Origin: Magicicada septendecula
Taxonomy: Eukaryota; Arthropoda; Insecta; Hemiptera; Cicadidae
NCBI GenBank assembly: GCA_034769895.1
Contig: CM068372.1
Location: 379,223,910 to 379,287,909, forward strand
DNA: 64,000 bases
Reading direction: 5' to 3'
Positions within the stretch are counted from its first letter, which is position 1, and every line of letters begins with the position of its first letter. A program made the translations under genes and the position numbers. Below are positions 23,531-34,796 of the stretch, piece after piece. The notes beneath the pieces were generated by a model. That model was given only the letters and a program-made list of their open reading frames with translations, searched no databases and had not been told where the DNA came from.

Positions 23531-23616
23531 AGATAATAGTGTTGTAAAATAAGGACGATTGTCCAATTTCCTATTTTTAGCTTGGCAACGGTCAACAGGT
23601 CGGAAGAGGGAGCGAG
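23498..23616 (+). promoter_or_regulatory. Primer-binding site and gag leader, copy 1
   Basis: TGGCGTCCAACTTAAGGGG starts four bases after the LTR. It closely resembles the lysine-tRNA primer site TGGCGCCCAACGTGGGG, with a T for C and a small change after CCAAC, so a lysine tRNA is the likely primer. In the leader AAATAGGA (23524-23531) can pair with TCCTATTT (23569-23576) around an inner GGAC-GATT-GTCC hairpin, a candidate dimerisation or packaging structure. TTTCCTATTTTTAG at 23567-23580 also resembles a 3' splice site. Confidence 0.7.
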
Positions 23617-25920
23617 ATGCACAGGAGAGCTACATCAAGAAAAAGGGCTATGGAGGCCGAGCAGGAGATAAACATGGAGGATAAAGAAGCGACACCAGTG
23701 GAAGATGTGGAGTTAATGTTACCGCCAGCAGAACCAAATAAGCCTGCACCACAGAAGGAACAACCGGAGAAATCCACCGCAAAGGAAGATACAAAATTTG
23801 ATCAAATGATGGAGATGTTACTCCGAGAGTTTAAAACGACAAAGGAAGAGTTGGGTAATAAGATGGAGGAGAATAGTAAGAAGATGGATGAGAAGATGGA
23901 AGAAAATAGTAAGAAGCTGGAAAACGATAACCAACAATTGAAAGAAGAGTTGGGTAATAAAATCGGAGATACCAATAAGAAAATCGAGGAGAATAGTAAG
24001 AAGATGGAGGAGGAAATGAAGAATGATAATCAACGATTGAAGAAAGAGTTGGGCAAGAAAATTGGAGATACTAGCAAGAAGATGGAGGAGAAGATGGAAG
24101 CAAACAGTAAGAAGATAGAAGAGAAGATGGAAGAAAATATTCAGAAAATTGAGGAGAAAATGGAGGAAATAAAGACTGAAAATAAACAGTCGAAAGAGGA
24201 ATTAACCCAGATAAGCCAAAAACTGGAAGAAACCAACAAGAGGATGGAAGAAACAAATCAGAAAATGGAAAGCAATAGTCAGCAATTGAGAGAAGAATTG
24301 AAGGAGACGAACCAAGAAAACATGAACCGGTTAGACGGAAGAATGGAAATATTGAAGGAAGAATTGAGCCAGAAGATAGCTGAAAACAATGAGACAATCA
24401 GCAAGAAAGTAGAAGAGGAAATAACGGTAATCGAACAAAGGGTTACCAGAGCTGACGAAAAATGGAGTCAAACCGAACAAGAAGTACGGAGTATCAGAAC
24501 AGAAATAAATACAAAGGTTAACAACATCGAAGAAACAACTAGGAAGACATTGGAGGAAAAACTAAAGGAAACACGGGAAGACTGGGAGCGAGTGCAGGAC
24601 CGATTCACAGAAAAATGCGACGGCATAGAAGCTGCTGTGACCAGTATCAACAGTCAGGTACAACAGAACCAGACAGATATAGACCTATTCCATAGTCGAC
24701 CGACAACCATTACCAGTTGTCCCAACAGTGAAAATCGTGAAGGGATTAACTTCAGGTTTTATAAAAATAAACCCATGGAATTCCTAGCAAGAATCGAGGA
24801 ATACTTTGCCAAACACAGAGGTAATCGCTGGAGGGAGAACAAAGAGGTGCTGGACGAATCATTCAAGGAAATAGCAGACAATTGGTGGATGGCAATAAGA
24901 GACGAGGTGACCGACTATCAACAATTTAGAAGGCTATTCAAAGCCAAATATTAGTCGGAATCAACGCAAAATATCGCCAGAGACGGGATATGCCATGGGA
25001 AGTACAACCCATATGGAAACCAAACCTTAACGGCGTACTTTTTGGGAAAGGTGTGCGTGGCCAAACATCTAGAGCCCCGAATACCGGAAGAATGCCTGGT
25101 CAGCAAACTCTCATACCACTACGAGGAGGATATTATCAGAGCCAGACGAAACAGTCAAATAAAAACGGTGCAAGCCATGACCGAGCTTTTAGAGATGTAC
25201 GAGCACGAAGACTATTACCGTCAAAGTCGCAGGAGGTATGAAAAGCCAGAACCAAGGAATAACAACAATAATTTGAATAATAATAATAATCGGCAGAATG
25301 TGGGTAATAATAACAATTATAATTCCGCAAATCGGAATAATGCCGAGTACAATTATAACCCCAGAAATAACAATAATTTGCCCCGTTTTAACAACAATAA
25401 TAATAACAGTAATATTCCTCGAATAAATAATAATAACAACAACCACAACAATAATAATCATAATAATAATAGCCGTCCCCAAAATAACAACGGTTATTAT
25501 AATCATAATAGTAACTATGTTCCAAATGGTCAGAGGAACCCCAACCTTTCTAATAATAATAATTATCATGGTAATTATAACCGAAATTACCCAAGTGGAG
25601 GTAACCACAATTACAGGGCATATCGACCTAATGTTAATTACATCCGAGCAGAAGGCAGTGGACACAGGAGGTACCAGCCTCAAAGAAGGAGCCGATACTA
25701 CGAGTACGAGACTTTCCAAGGGAGCCAGGGAAGTAATCGGTACAGAGAGTACGAGCCCAGACGTAGTTCCAGCCTGGATAATCAGCGAAGACTACCTGTA
25801 ACAGAAGCCCAACCAGACGATCGAGCAGAACCAAACGAATCAGCCTCAGGACTTCAAGCTGACGCTTCCAACGGCCTGACCCGTAATGAAGCGGAACATT
25901 TAAACGAACGGAGGCAGTAA
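23617..25920 (+). pseudogene. gag: gag, copy 1, interrupted by a nonsense codon
   Basis: Same frame as the intact gag at 34797, but codon 446 (24952-24954) is TAG where copies 2 and 3 have TGG for Trp, a single G-to-A change. The frame upstream gives 445 residues: acidic N terminus, coiled coil and the first part of the capsid-like domain, ending after Phe-Lys-Ala-Lys-Tyr. Downstream, the frame stays open to the normal stop at 25918-25920. A truncated Gag would lack the second half of the capsid, the Asn-rich tail and the frameshift site, so no Gag-Pol could be made by frameshifting from this copy. Confidence 0.9.
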
Positions 25921-25961
25921 TAAAATCCAATGACCCTTTACTGCTCCAATCTGCTGGGTTT
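25899..25961 (+). promoter_or_regulatory. -1 frameshift signal at gag/pol junction, copy 1
   Basis: T TTA AAC at 25899-25905 and the same downstream stem and pseudoknot pairing as copy 2, unchanged. It is functionally stranded here because the gag stop at 24952 precedes it. Confidence 0.7.
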
Positions 25962-25973
25962 AATCAAGTAGGT

Positions 25974-28900
25974 ATGAATGTGAAGAAAACCAGAAAAAAT
26001 TTTACCATAATATACAGCAATTATTTAAAGGATATCCGTAAGGACCTATTAGAAGAAAGTGAGCTTAATATTAAAAATAATGATAATGAAATAATATACA
26101 TAATCGCAGAAATTGAAGGTATTTCTGTTCCTATAATGATAGACACTGGAGCCAATGTCTCCATAATAAATCGAAATGAATTGGACCGGATACAGCAGGA
26201 ATGCCATAAAAACTTACCGGTACTACCTATTAATAACATTGTACTTGTAGGAGCTACCGGCCGACAGAACAAGACCATAAGAAAGCAGGTATCCCTCAAT
26301 GTCAAAAGTCAGGGCATTAGTGTGGATTGATATTTCTTGTTGCAGCCGGATTACCTTTCAACATCATGATAGGATGCGACATATTGCGCCGAAACTCAGC
26401 AATTATCGACTTGTGCCGAGGAAGGGTATCACTCTTTGCTGAAGGTTCAACCTGGATAGCCAATTTAACTGATAACAAGACTTTAGACTCCAAACGACTT
26501 CTCGACCACCAAAATAAGGTGAATTACTTATCCAACCACTCAACAAACAACAAGCCAGTACATCAAGATTCGGAGGAAGACCTATGGAAACAAAAGATCC
26601 AAGAGATACGTAACTTCCAGTGCCACAATACTAACGAGCAACTAACGGAAGACCAGCGGAATCAATTGGTAGAAATATATGAGAAATATCGAGCTGTATT
26701 TTCTGACGAACCTGGAAAGATCCGGAACTACCAATGCTCAATACGATTCAGAGAACCGGTAGAATTCAACCGAAAGTCATACCCAATAGCACAATCTTTG
26801 AAAGAAGCCGTACGATCAGAGATCCAGAATATGATCCGTAGAGATATCATCGAGAGCAGTCAATCGCCATACACTAGCCCAATTGTGGCCATACAAAAGA
26901 AAAATGGGAAGGTAAGACTTTGCCTTGACGCTCGTGAGATAAATAAGATGATAATAAACGATCGTACCTCACCTGGCGAAATTGATGAAATTCTGAAGAG
27001 GTTCCACGGAACACGATTCATTACCACCTGGGATACGGTATGCGGCTATTGGCAAGTGGAGTTGCACCCAGCAAGCCGACAATACATGGCGTTCATCTTC
27101 GAAGGGCGCAATTATCAGTTTAAGAGATTGCCCTTCGGGTTGGTGAATTCAGTAGCTGTTTTTGTCGCCTGTATGGATCATATACTAGGACCAGAAGCGC
27201 TCCAATTCACAACTGTCTATGTTGATGATCTCCTAATAACATCAACCAGCTGGGAGGAACACTGTTATCGTGTGGAGTATGTTTTGAAGAAGCTTGCTGA
27301 AAATAATGTCACCCTTAAACTGGACAAGTCCAAGCTTATAGCTAAAGAAGTTCAATTCCTGGGTTTCCAGCTAAACAGTCAAGGAATAACACCATCAACA
27401 GAAAAGGTAGACGCCATACAACGATTCCCTACACCAAAAAACAGAAGGCAACTACAATCATTTTTGGGCCTATGTAACTATTATAGGAAGTTCCAGAATA
27501 ATCATTCCGAACTAACAGCCCAGTTTCAGTACCAGTTATCGTCCAAGAATAAATGGCGATGGGGTCAAGAACAAGACGAGACCTTCAAATCAATTAAAGA
27601 GAAATTCTTAGATGCAGTAATGCTCAACCATCCAGATTTTAACCGACCCTTCTTTCTAAACTGTGACGCTAGTAACATTAGCTTGGGTTCAACACTGTAC
27701 CAAGAAGATGAAAGTGGAAACCATCTAGTAGTGAGCTTTGCTAGCAGAACCCTTAACCAGTGTGAGAAGAACTATAATGTGACGGAAAAAGAACTGCTAA
27801 GTGTAGTCTTTGCCTGCGGGAAGTTTCGGACGTATATCCTCGGATATCCGGTGACCGTCCGAACAGATCACAAGTCAATATCATTTCTAAGAAGATGCAA
27901 ATTAAGCCATGGTAGATTGACCAGATGGGTACTCGCCCTACAGGAATACGATATACAGTGGGAGTATGTTCCTGGAAGGAAAAATGTAGTAGCCGACGTA
28001 TTGTCAAGAGTGAATCTAGAAGAACAAACATTCGAAGGCGAAAAGGAGAGCATTTTGAAAATCTATAACATCATTAAGGACAGATCTGATTTAGAGAAGA
28101 TAGTGCAGGACATCAGCAAACACCAGCAGTCCGATCCGAAGTTAAACTCTATTAAACTTCGTCTCTCCAACCAAGATGACAGAATAAACAAATTTTATTG
28201 TATACATAATGGGATTTTATTCATCAAGACATCCCTTGACGAAGACGTTTGGAAGATCATGATCCCTACTACCATCGAAAAGGATATCATCCTGGACTAT
28301 CACCTACGATACGGTCACATGGGAGCCATGAAGGTGATCAAGGCAATAGAAGAGAATTGTCACATCAAAAGTATCAATAGAAAAACTAGAAACTACCTTA
28401 AAACCTGTATGATATGTCAATTGGTGAAAACCAACAATGAGAGAAAGGAAGGTATGATGATACCAATTACCTCACAAACCAAACTGGAAAAGGTCTTTCT
28501 GGACATATGTGGTCCATTTCCCCGCAGTGGCGGACGCCATCGATACAAGTATATTGTTATTATGATGGATCATTTTACAAAATTTACAAAACTATACCCT
28601 GTGAACAGAGCCACCACTCTGAAGACTCTAGAAATAATAACAAATCATTACATTCCAGAGGTAGGAAGCCCGATATCCATAATCACCGACCATGGAACGC
28701 AATTTAAGGGTTGGCGGTGGAGAAACACTCTGAATACATTGGGCATTAAGACATACAAGACGTCTGTCTACCACCCCAGCAGCAATCCAGCGGAGAGGGT
28801 ACTGCGAGAGGTCGGAAGAATATTACGGACTTATTGCAATAACCAACAAAAGAAGTGGCAAGAATATTTATTAGCGACTGAAGAATTCCTTAATTTGTCA

Positions 28901-29308
28901 TATCACACCGCTATTGGTACCACTCCATACACGGCAATGTATGAAAGACCACCTCCGAGAGAAATACAAGACATAATAGAGTTCCCCAGGAGTCAAGAAT
29001 ACAAATTCAATCGAATTAGATTCTACAATAAATTGGCTGAAGACCAGGAAAGGCACAAGAACAAATATCAAAAGGCTGTTAAGAAAATAATCAGCTATGA
29101 AGTTGGAGAAAAGGTACTGCTAAAAAACAGGGAATTACCCAGTACTTTGGAAGGCATTACCAAAAAGTTATTACTGCTGTATACCGGCCCATACCTGATT
29201 ATTAAAAACAATAATAATAATACATATGTACTAAAGGATATCATTTCGAATAAAGTAAAAGGAACTTATAATCAGTTGTCTATTAAAAAATATTTGGAGG
29301 ACTCATAG
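25974..29308 (+). pseudogene. pol: pol, copy 1, frameshifted after the protease motif
   Basis: The first part (25974-26330, 118 residues) contains the protease Asp-Thr-Gly-Ala motif. It ends because one base is missing near 26327 compared with copies 2 and 3 (GGATTGAT against GGATATGAT). The rest, 26327-29308, stays open in the next frame for 993 codons and holds intact RT (Tyr-Val-Asp-Asp), RNase H and integrase (D, D35E) sequence. Together with the gag nonsense codon, this makes copy 1 defective. Everything else is nearly identical to copy 2, so the lesion is recent. Confidence 0.92.
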
Positions 29309-31262
29309 TTGTGAGATAAAACTATTATGAAGAAATTGTGAATTTTGATAAGAATATAATTACCAAATTCCAAAAATCAGTAAGCACAACTTACACCAAA
29401 TATTCGAACAATTGTGAATGATGAAATAAGAATTTTGATAAATAGATAATTACAAAATTCAAAAATCAGTAAGTACAACTTACAACAAAACATTTGAAGG
29501 ACTATTATGAACGAAAAAAAAAAAAAAAGAATTTTGGTAAGAATAAAAAATTACCAAATTCAAAAATATCGTAAGCACAACTTACACCAAGTATCAGAAA
29601 GAATATTGTGAACAAAATAAGAATTTTGATAAAAATAGATATTTACAAAATTCAAAAATTAGTAAGAACAACTTACACCAAATATCAGAAAGAATATTGT
29701 GAACAAAATAAGAATTTTGATAAGAATAAAACTACAAAATTCAAAAATGAGTAAGTACAACATACACCAAATATTCGAACAATTGTGAATGATACAAAAA
29801 GAATTTTGATAAATAAATAATTACCAAATTCAAAAATATCGTAAGTACAACTTACACCAAATATTCGAACAATTGTGAATGATGAAAAAAGAATTTTGAT
29901 AAGAATAAAATTACAAAATTCAAAAATTAGTAAGCACAATTTACACAAAACATTTAAAAGATTATTGTGAATAAACAAAAGGAACTTTGAACATAATAAG
30001 TTTCAAAATTCTAAAGCAATAGTAAGTACAAGCTACACAAATATCCAAAGACTATTATGCAAGTAAAAAGAATTTGGATGCAGATAATAATTGTCCAAAT
30101 TCAAAATAATTAGTAAGTACCACTTACACAAACATTCAAAGACTATTATGAATGCAAAAAGAATTTTGAGGAATAATAATTTCAAAATTCAAAACAACAA
30201 TAAGTACAACTTATACCAAAATATTTGAAAAACAACTATGAACAAGAAAGAATGTAGTTGAATAAAAATGTCTAAAATTAAGAAACATTAAACTCACATC
30301 ATTACTCATACAAATGATGGGAAATAACTCTGAAATATGAAAAAAGATTTTGTAAGAAAGAGATACAAAATTCTAAGGGAGAAAGGAAACCAGAATGTCA
30401 TATGACTTAATCGAACAAATTAACCAAACTCACAAAGAAAATAATTTAATAAAAATGGAACAATGAAGAAGGACCAGCTCACTAAAGACCAAATAGTGAG
30501 ACCAGAAACCAAAAAACAAAAACCTGATACTAATAATGATAATGCTGTTACAACAACCACTGTTATAGTGAAAGTGATAAAGAATTAATTAATGTTATAC
30601 CATGACCAATAAAAGTAACTCAATGAATACCAGATGGTAGAAAGAGTAAATATAAATACTACTTACTATGTAAACATGATGAAATGTATATGATACCACA
30701 TACCTAAACCACCTAATATGGAATAAGCTTTAAGAGAGAAGAAGAGTCAAGTGTATAAAAGTATTAATTAATATAACGTATTATGAAGTGAAGAATCTAA
30801 AGATGTTTATTTTAGTCAAAAATGACTACTTTTACTGTTTATTTATTTTTATGACTGGATGTAGAAAATGCCATCAGTCTTATGTGTTGAGCAGAGATGA
30901 TAATACCTCTGGACTCAATTGAAGTATTGGACAACAGGGATTGAAGCCAAAAGTGCCACTCTGAACTGTTCCAATTAATTTGTTAGGGAATGTTAGGGAG
31001 TAAACATACTGGTGAGGAAGCACCAAATAAGAAGGAATATAAAATGATAATGTTATACACAAGATTGAAGATCACTTATCAATGAAAAAAGAAACTAATG
31101 AAGGAGATACACATCAGCTGAGAGGAAGCAATGGTGGAAAAAGAAGGTATATACAGTGAAAACATGTAATCACGGAGAAAATGTAAATACAAAAGAATTA
31201 GTAGTAATTATTTCATCCATACGGAGTATGATCTGAACTAATCACTTTTACAGGAGAGCATA
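29309..31262 (+). other. 3' untranslated region of copy 1, with polypurine tract
   Basis: A non-coding stretch of 1.95 kb between the pol stop and LTR 2. The first half is the hairpin repeat array (29325-30240). The second half is AT-rich with no frame of note and no envelope-like gene. It ends in ACAGGAGAGCATA just before TGTAACAT; AGGAGAG is the only purine run and the likely plus-strand primer. Confidence 0.75.
29325..30240 (+). repeat. Ten tandem dual-hairpin units, about 90 bp each, copy 1
   Basis: Each unit holds GAATTTTG-(N about 15)-CAAAATTC and, shortly after, GTAAGT-ACA-ACTTAC. Units differ, but pairing is often kept: the last unit reads ATAAGT-ACA-ACTTAT (30200-30214), one reads GAATTTGGA...TCCAAATTC (30070-30102), and one reads GAATTTTGGTAA...TTACCAAATTC (29529-29561). 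Paired changes on both sides of a stem suggest selection on RNA structure. An A15 run lies inside unit 3. GTAAGT also matches the 5' splice-site consensus. Confidence 0.82.
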
Positions 31263-34200
31263 TGTAACATAACAAAATTATCACACTAAACATTTGAATT
31301 AATGTTACATGAATAAAAGAGAAAGTTCCATAGTGAGTGAGAGGAATAAATTGTTTAAGGATTACACTAGAAACTGTATAATTAAGTCTATAAAATGTTA
31401 ATAAAAATGGAAGATAATAAAGAAAACCATTAATTAAAATAACCTACTATGAAAAAACCAGTTAAACCAGCAGTATACCCAGTAGATTGGGGAAGCAGTA
31501 CAAAAAGGGAAGGACCATAAAAAAGGAAATAATCTGTCATGAAACCATTTTAATAAGGAAACTACTAATGTGATATTTGAAGAAGGGACGAAACATATCA
31601 AGATTCCAACAAAGAGACCAGAAACAGGAAGAGATATGCCAAAACAAAATGTTAATCATATAATAAATACCATGAGACCAAATTGAAACCGATATAGGTA
31701 AACCCCAAACAAGTTACAAGATACAATACTATAAAAACAAATTGTATATTAGTTGTAAGTGTAACATGTCAAAAAATATGTCAAAAGAGACTACCATAGA
31801 GTAGAACTCACTAAAAAGACTACCAGAGTGTAGAATACAATAAAGTGAAGTGAGATAACAAAATTAAGGAACTACAGAGTGTACAGTGAGAAACATAGTT
31901 AAAAAATCTATGAAAAAATCTTCAATGAGGTTTAAGTATTATAAAAAGACTACCATGAGTGTAGAATAATAATAATAAAACCATTGAAATGAAAGACGGT
32001 CTAAGGACTGACAACATTACTAGTAATAAGAGTTTTAAATTAGATATAAGAAGGACTATTACATATAAAATGTTTTCTTTAATTATAACTAAATAAATGG
32101 TGAGGACAAAAATACCAAAGGACAGTTCATAACTGAAGGTATGCCTAATATTAAGATGTTTATTATTTATTATTAATTAAATAATATTTTAGATGTAAGG
32201 TGTAAATAGATACACGAGGTTTTTTATCACAGTTAAAGTGTTTTCATAAGAATAATACATACACAAGACAGTTAGTGACTGACAGTGTTACTAGTAATAG
32301 GAGTTTTTTATGTTTTCTAATTAAATTATGTCTAGGATAAGCTATGTTGTTATCATTTGATGATACAGGAAAAAATAATAGGAATAAGATGTTTTTGTTA
32401 AAATTAGGTGATATATGGAGAATAGTTGATAATAAGATGTTTTTGTTAAAATTAGGCATAAGATGTTCATGTTATGGTTCAATGATGTTATTAGTATAAA
32501 GAAAGTTTAGTAGATACAAGATATTCTATTGTAATTAAAATCATGTCATTTAATTTTCCATTGTGTAAGTCAGAGAGGCAAGTAGGGCATAAAAATGTAA
32601 TAGTTTTATTCAAATCAGTAAACCATGTATAATGTACAAACAGACCCACCAAGACACTATGTTTGTAAACACAGAATGGCCTATAAACAAAAAAAAAAAC
32701 TATCTATCAAAGAATTAATCTATGTAATAGGAATAGAATTCAATACATACAATACAGAAATTGAAAATATAATTAATACAGATACAGTTAATAGCAAATA
32801 GAATGACAAAAGAAAGAAAACTAACTTCTTTTGGAAACAGTCAAAAATAGGCTTATGATAGTAATAAAATCAGACTAAACAGCAAATTAATCAATATTGA
32901 AATGTTTTAATAACCAAATTATTAACAACAAAGTAATTACGGAGTTATTAGGTGTATTCCAGAGAAATATTATACCGAAAAAACAAATAAAAACCTTTAA
33001 AACACTGAATTTGTACAAAATATGGGGCATACAATTATTATATAAAATTGTAATTTTTGGGCTTAAATGAGTTTGAAACAAACCCAGCTATATATCAAAA
33101 GATGTAAAATTAAATAATCAATATTACTGAATAGTTAGATTCATGTAAAATTAAGAAATATTGGAAATACAGTAAAAAATAAGAAAACTTGTTATGTATA
33201 GTTAGATAGTGAAACAAGTCTTAGACAGATATTTTATAATTAAACAATATGAAGAGGAAAAAGACATACCACAAATTGCCCTAAAACGACGACGTTGCGT
33301 CGTTTAGTCTATTGTTAATCGCAAAGCTGAACAGTTGAAAAATGTATTAGTGGAGTTTTGAAAACCAAATAATTTATATTAAAACCAAGTGTGGTTATGT
33401 GGCGTGTAACGGAGATGAACTAACAAGTAAAGTAACATTATCTATCTATGTCTAACACTTCACAAGTTTCCAAAAACACAGAATAACACCATAAAAACGC
33501 AACACCAGAAATCGACAGTCATTTTGATCAATTTTTGGAACAAATTTACAAAACCAACACGCATATTTGAACACTACACTACCCAAGAGATCCATCCAGA
33601 ATTCGACATCGCAGACGACGAGGGGACATTCAACACTATATTTTGGAACAACACCACTTCGCAGGAAAAGGGAACATCGTTTTATTTCTGTGGGAGAAGA
33701 TCTTCAATTCCAACGGCGTCATAGCAGATTAAAACCGAGCAGACGGCGGCCATTGCTGAATTTCTATAAAGACGACGGGCCAGTGCTGCCTGGAGCAGAG
33801 TGACGTCATTTCTTCGACTTGGTTCGAATTTTAAATAATTTCTTTCTAATTGACAATTGTAATAATAATTCTGTTCTATTTCAGATGTTAACATTTAGTT
33901 TAAGAATACCTGTTAAATGTATCTTGTTCCTTGCCCTCTGACCATTTCGACTCGTTAAAAGAACCATAAATCTAAACTTGTAAAAAATATATTTGTTGAT
34001 TTTTCTCACTGCCGACTGTGGCGAATATTTGCCAATGCCTGGGACATGCGCAGTTTGACTGGCGCACAATTTTGAATGAATAAACGCAAATCAGTATTCA
34101 GTTACCAGAATTGTTTTTATTTCTACCATTAAGGTTATTATTATTTTTTTTATTAAGCAAAAACATAATTCACATTGAGAGAATAGATATAGGAGGGAAT

Positions 34201-34677
34201 TACAAACTCAAATAATTAATTAATTGTTAATTAATTAAATTAAATCATTCCAACAAACTCTATACAAGAACGAGAAAAAATATTTGCAGAATTTTTAAAG
34301 TTTGATGTATTTATTATTTATCAATCAAACACACCTAGTTATAACATATTCTTATCATCAATATTTCTATATTCTATTTATTATTACATTTGAAATTATA
34401 TCACAATTTGACTAGCCTAACAGTGGGACTTTAAGGAGTCAGACTGACCCAGTGATAAACAAAATATCAATACGTATCAACACATATTTCAATTATAATT
34501 ATATTTTTATTTTTATATTTGTAATATTATTAATTATATAACAAATTGACTAGCCCAACTAGTGGGGCTAAAGGAAGAACACAATACCTTTGTTATCACC
34601 AAAGATACACATATCAATTCAATTATTTTTAATTTATATCTTTATTTTTATATTTGTAATATTTTTATTATATTACA
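31263..34677 (+). mobile_element. LTR 2, internal shared LTR, 3415 bp
   Basis: It serves as 3' LTR of copy 1 and 5' LTR of copy 2. Same length and landmarks as LTR 1 (TATAAA at 33765, CRE at 33801, AATAAA at 34079, terminal-block copies at 34403, 34541 and 34675). Private differences include CATGAGACCAAATT (about 31673) and TTACCAGAATTG (about 34102). It shares CATAATTCAC (about 34163) with LTR 4 but not with LTRs 1 and 3. Confidence 0.92.
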
Positions 34678-34796
34678 AATTGGCGTCCAACTTAAGGGGC
34701 TTTAAATAGGAGATAATAGTGTTGTAAAATAAGGACGATTGTCCAATTTCCTATTTTTAGCTTGGCAACGGTCAACAGGTCGGAAGAGGGAGCGAG
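34678..34796 (+). promoter_or_regulatory. Primer-binding site and gag leader, copy 2
   Basis: Identical layout to copy 1: lysine-tRNA-like TGGCGTCCAAC site at 34682, the 8-bp AAATAGGA/TCCTATTT stem with an inner GGAC/GTCC hairpin, then the gag ATG at 34797. Confidence 0.7.

Noticed and set aside
25189..25719. 176-codon minus-strand frame rich in Ile and Val (also at 36369 and 47550)
   Set aside because: It is the antisense of the Asn-rich AAT/AAC stretch of gag, so its hydrophobic content is a codon artefact.
29309..31262. An envelope gene downstream of pol
   Set aside because: No frame above about 60 codons and no signal peptide or membrane segment on the plus strand; the region is repeat array plus AT-rich DNA.
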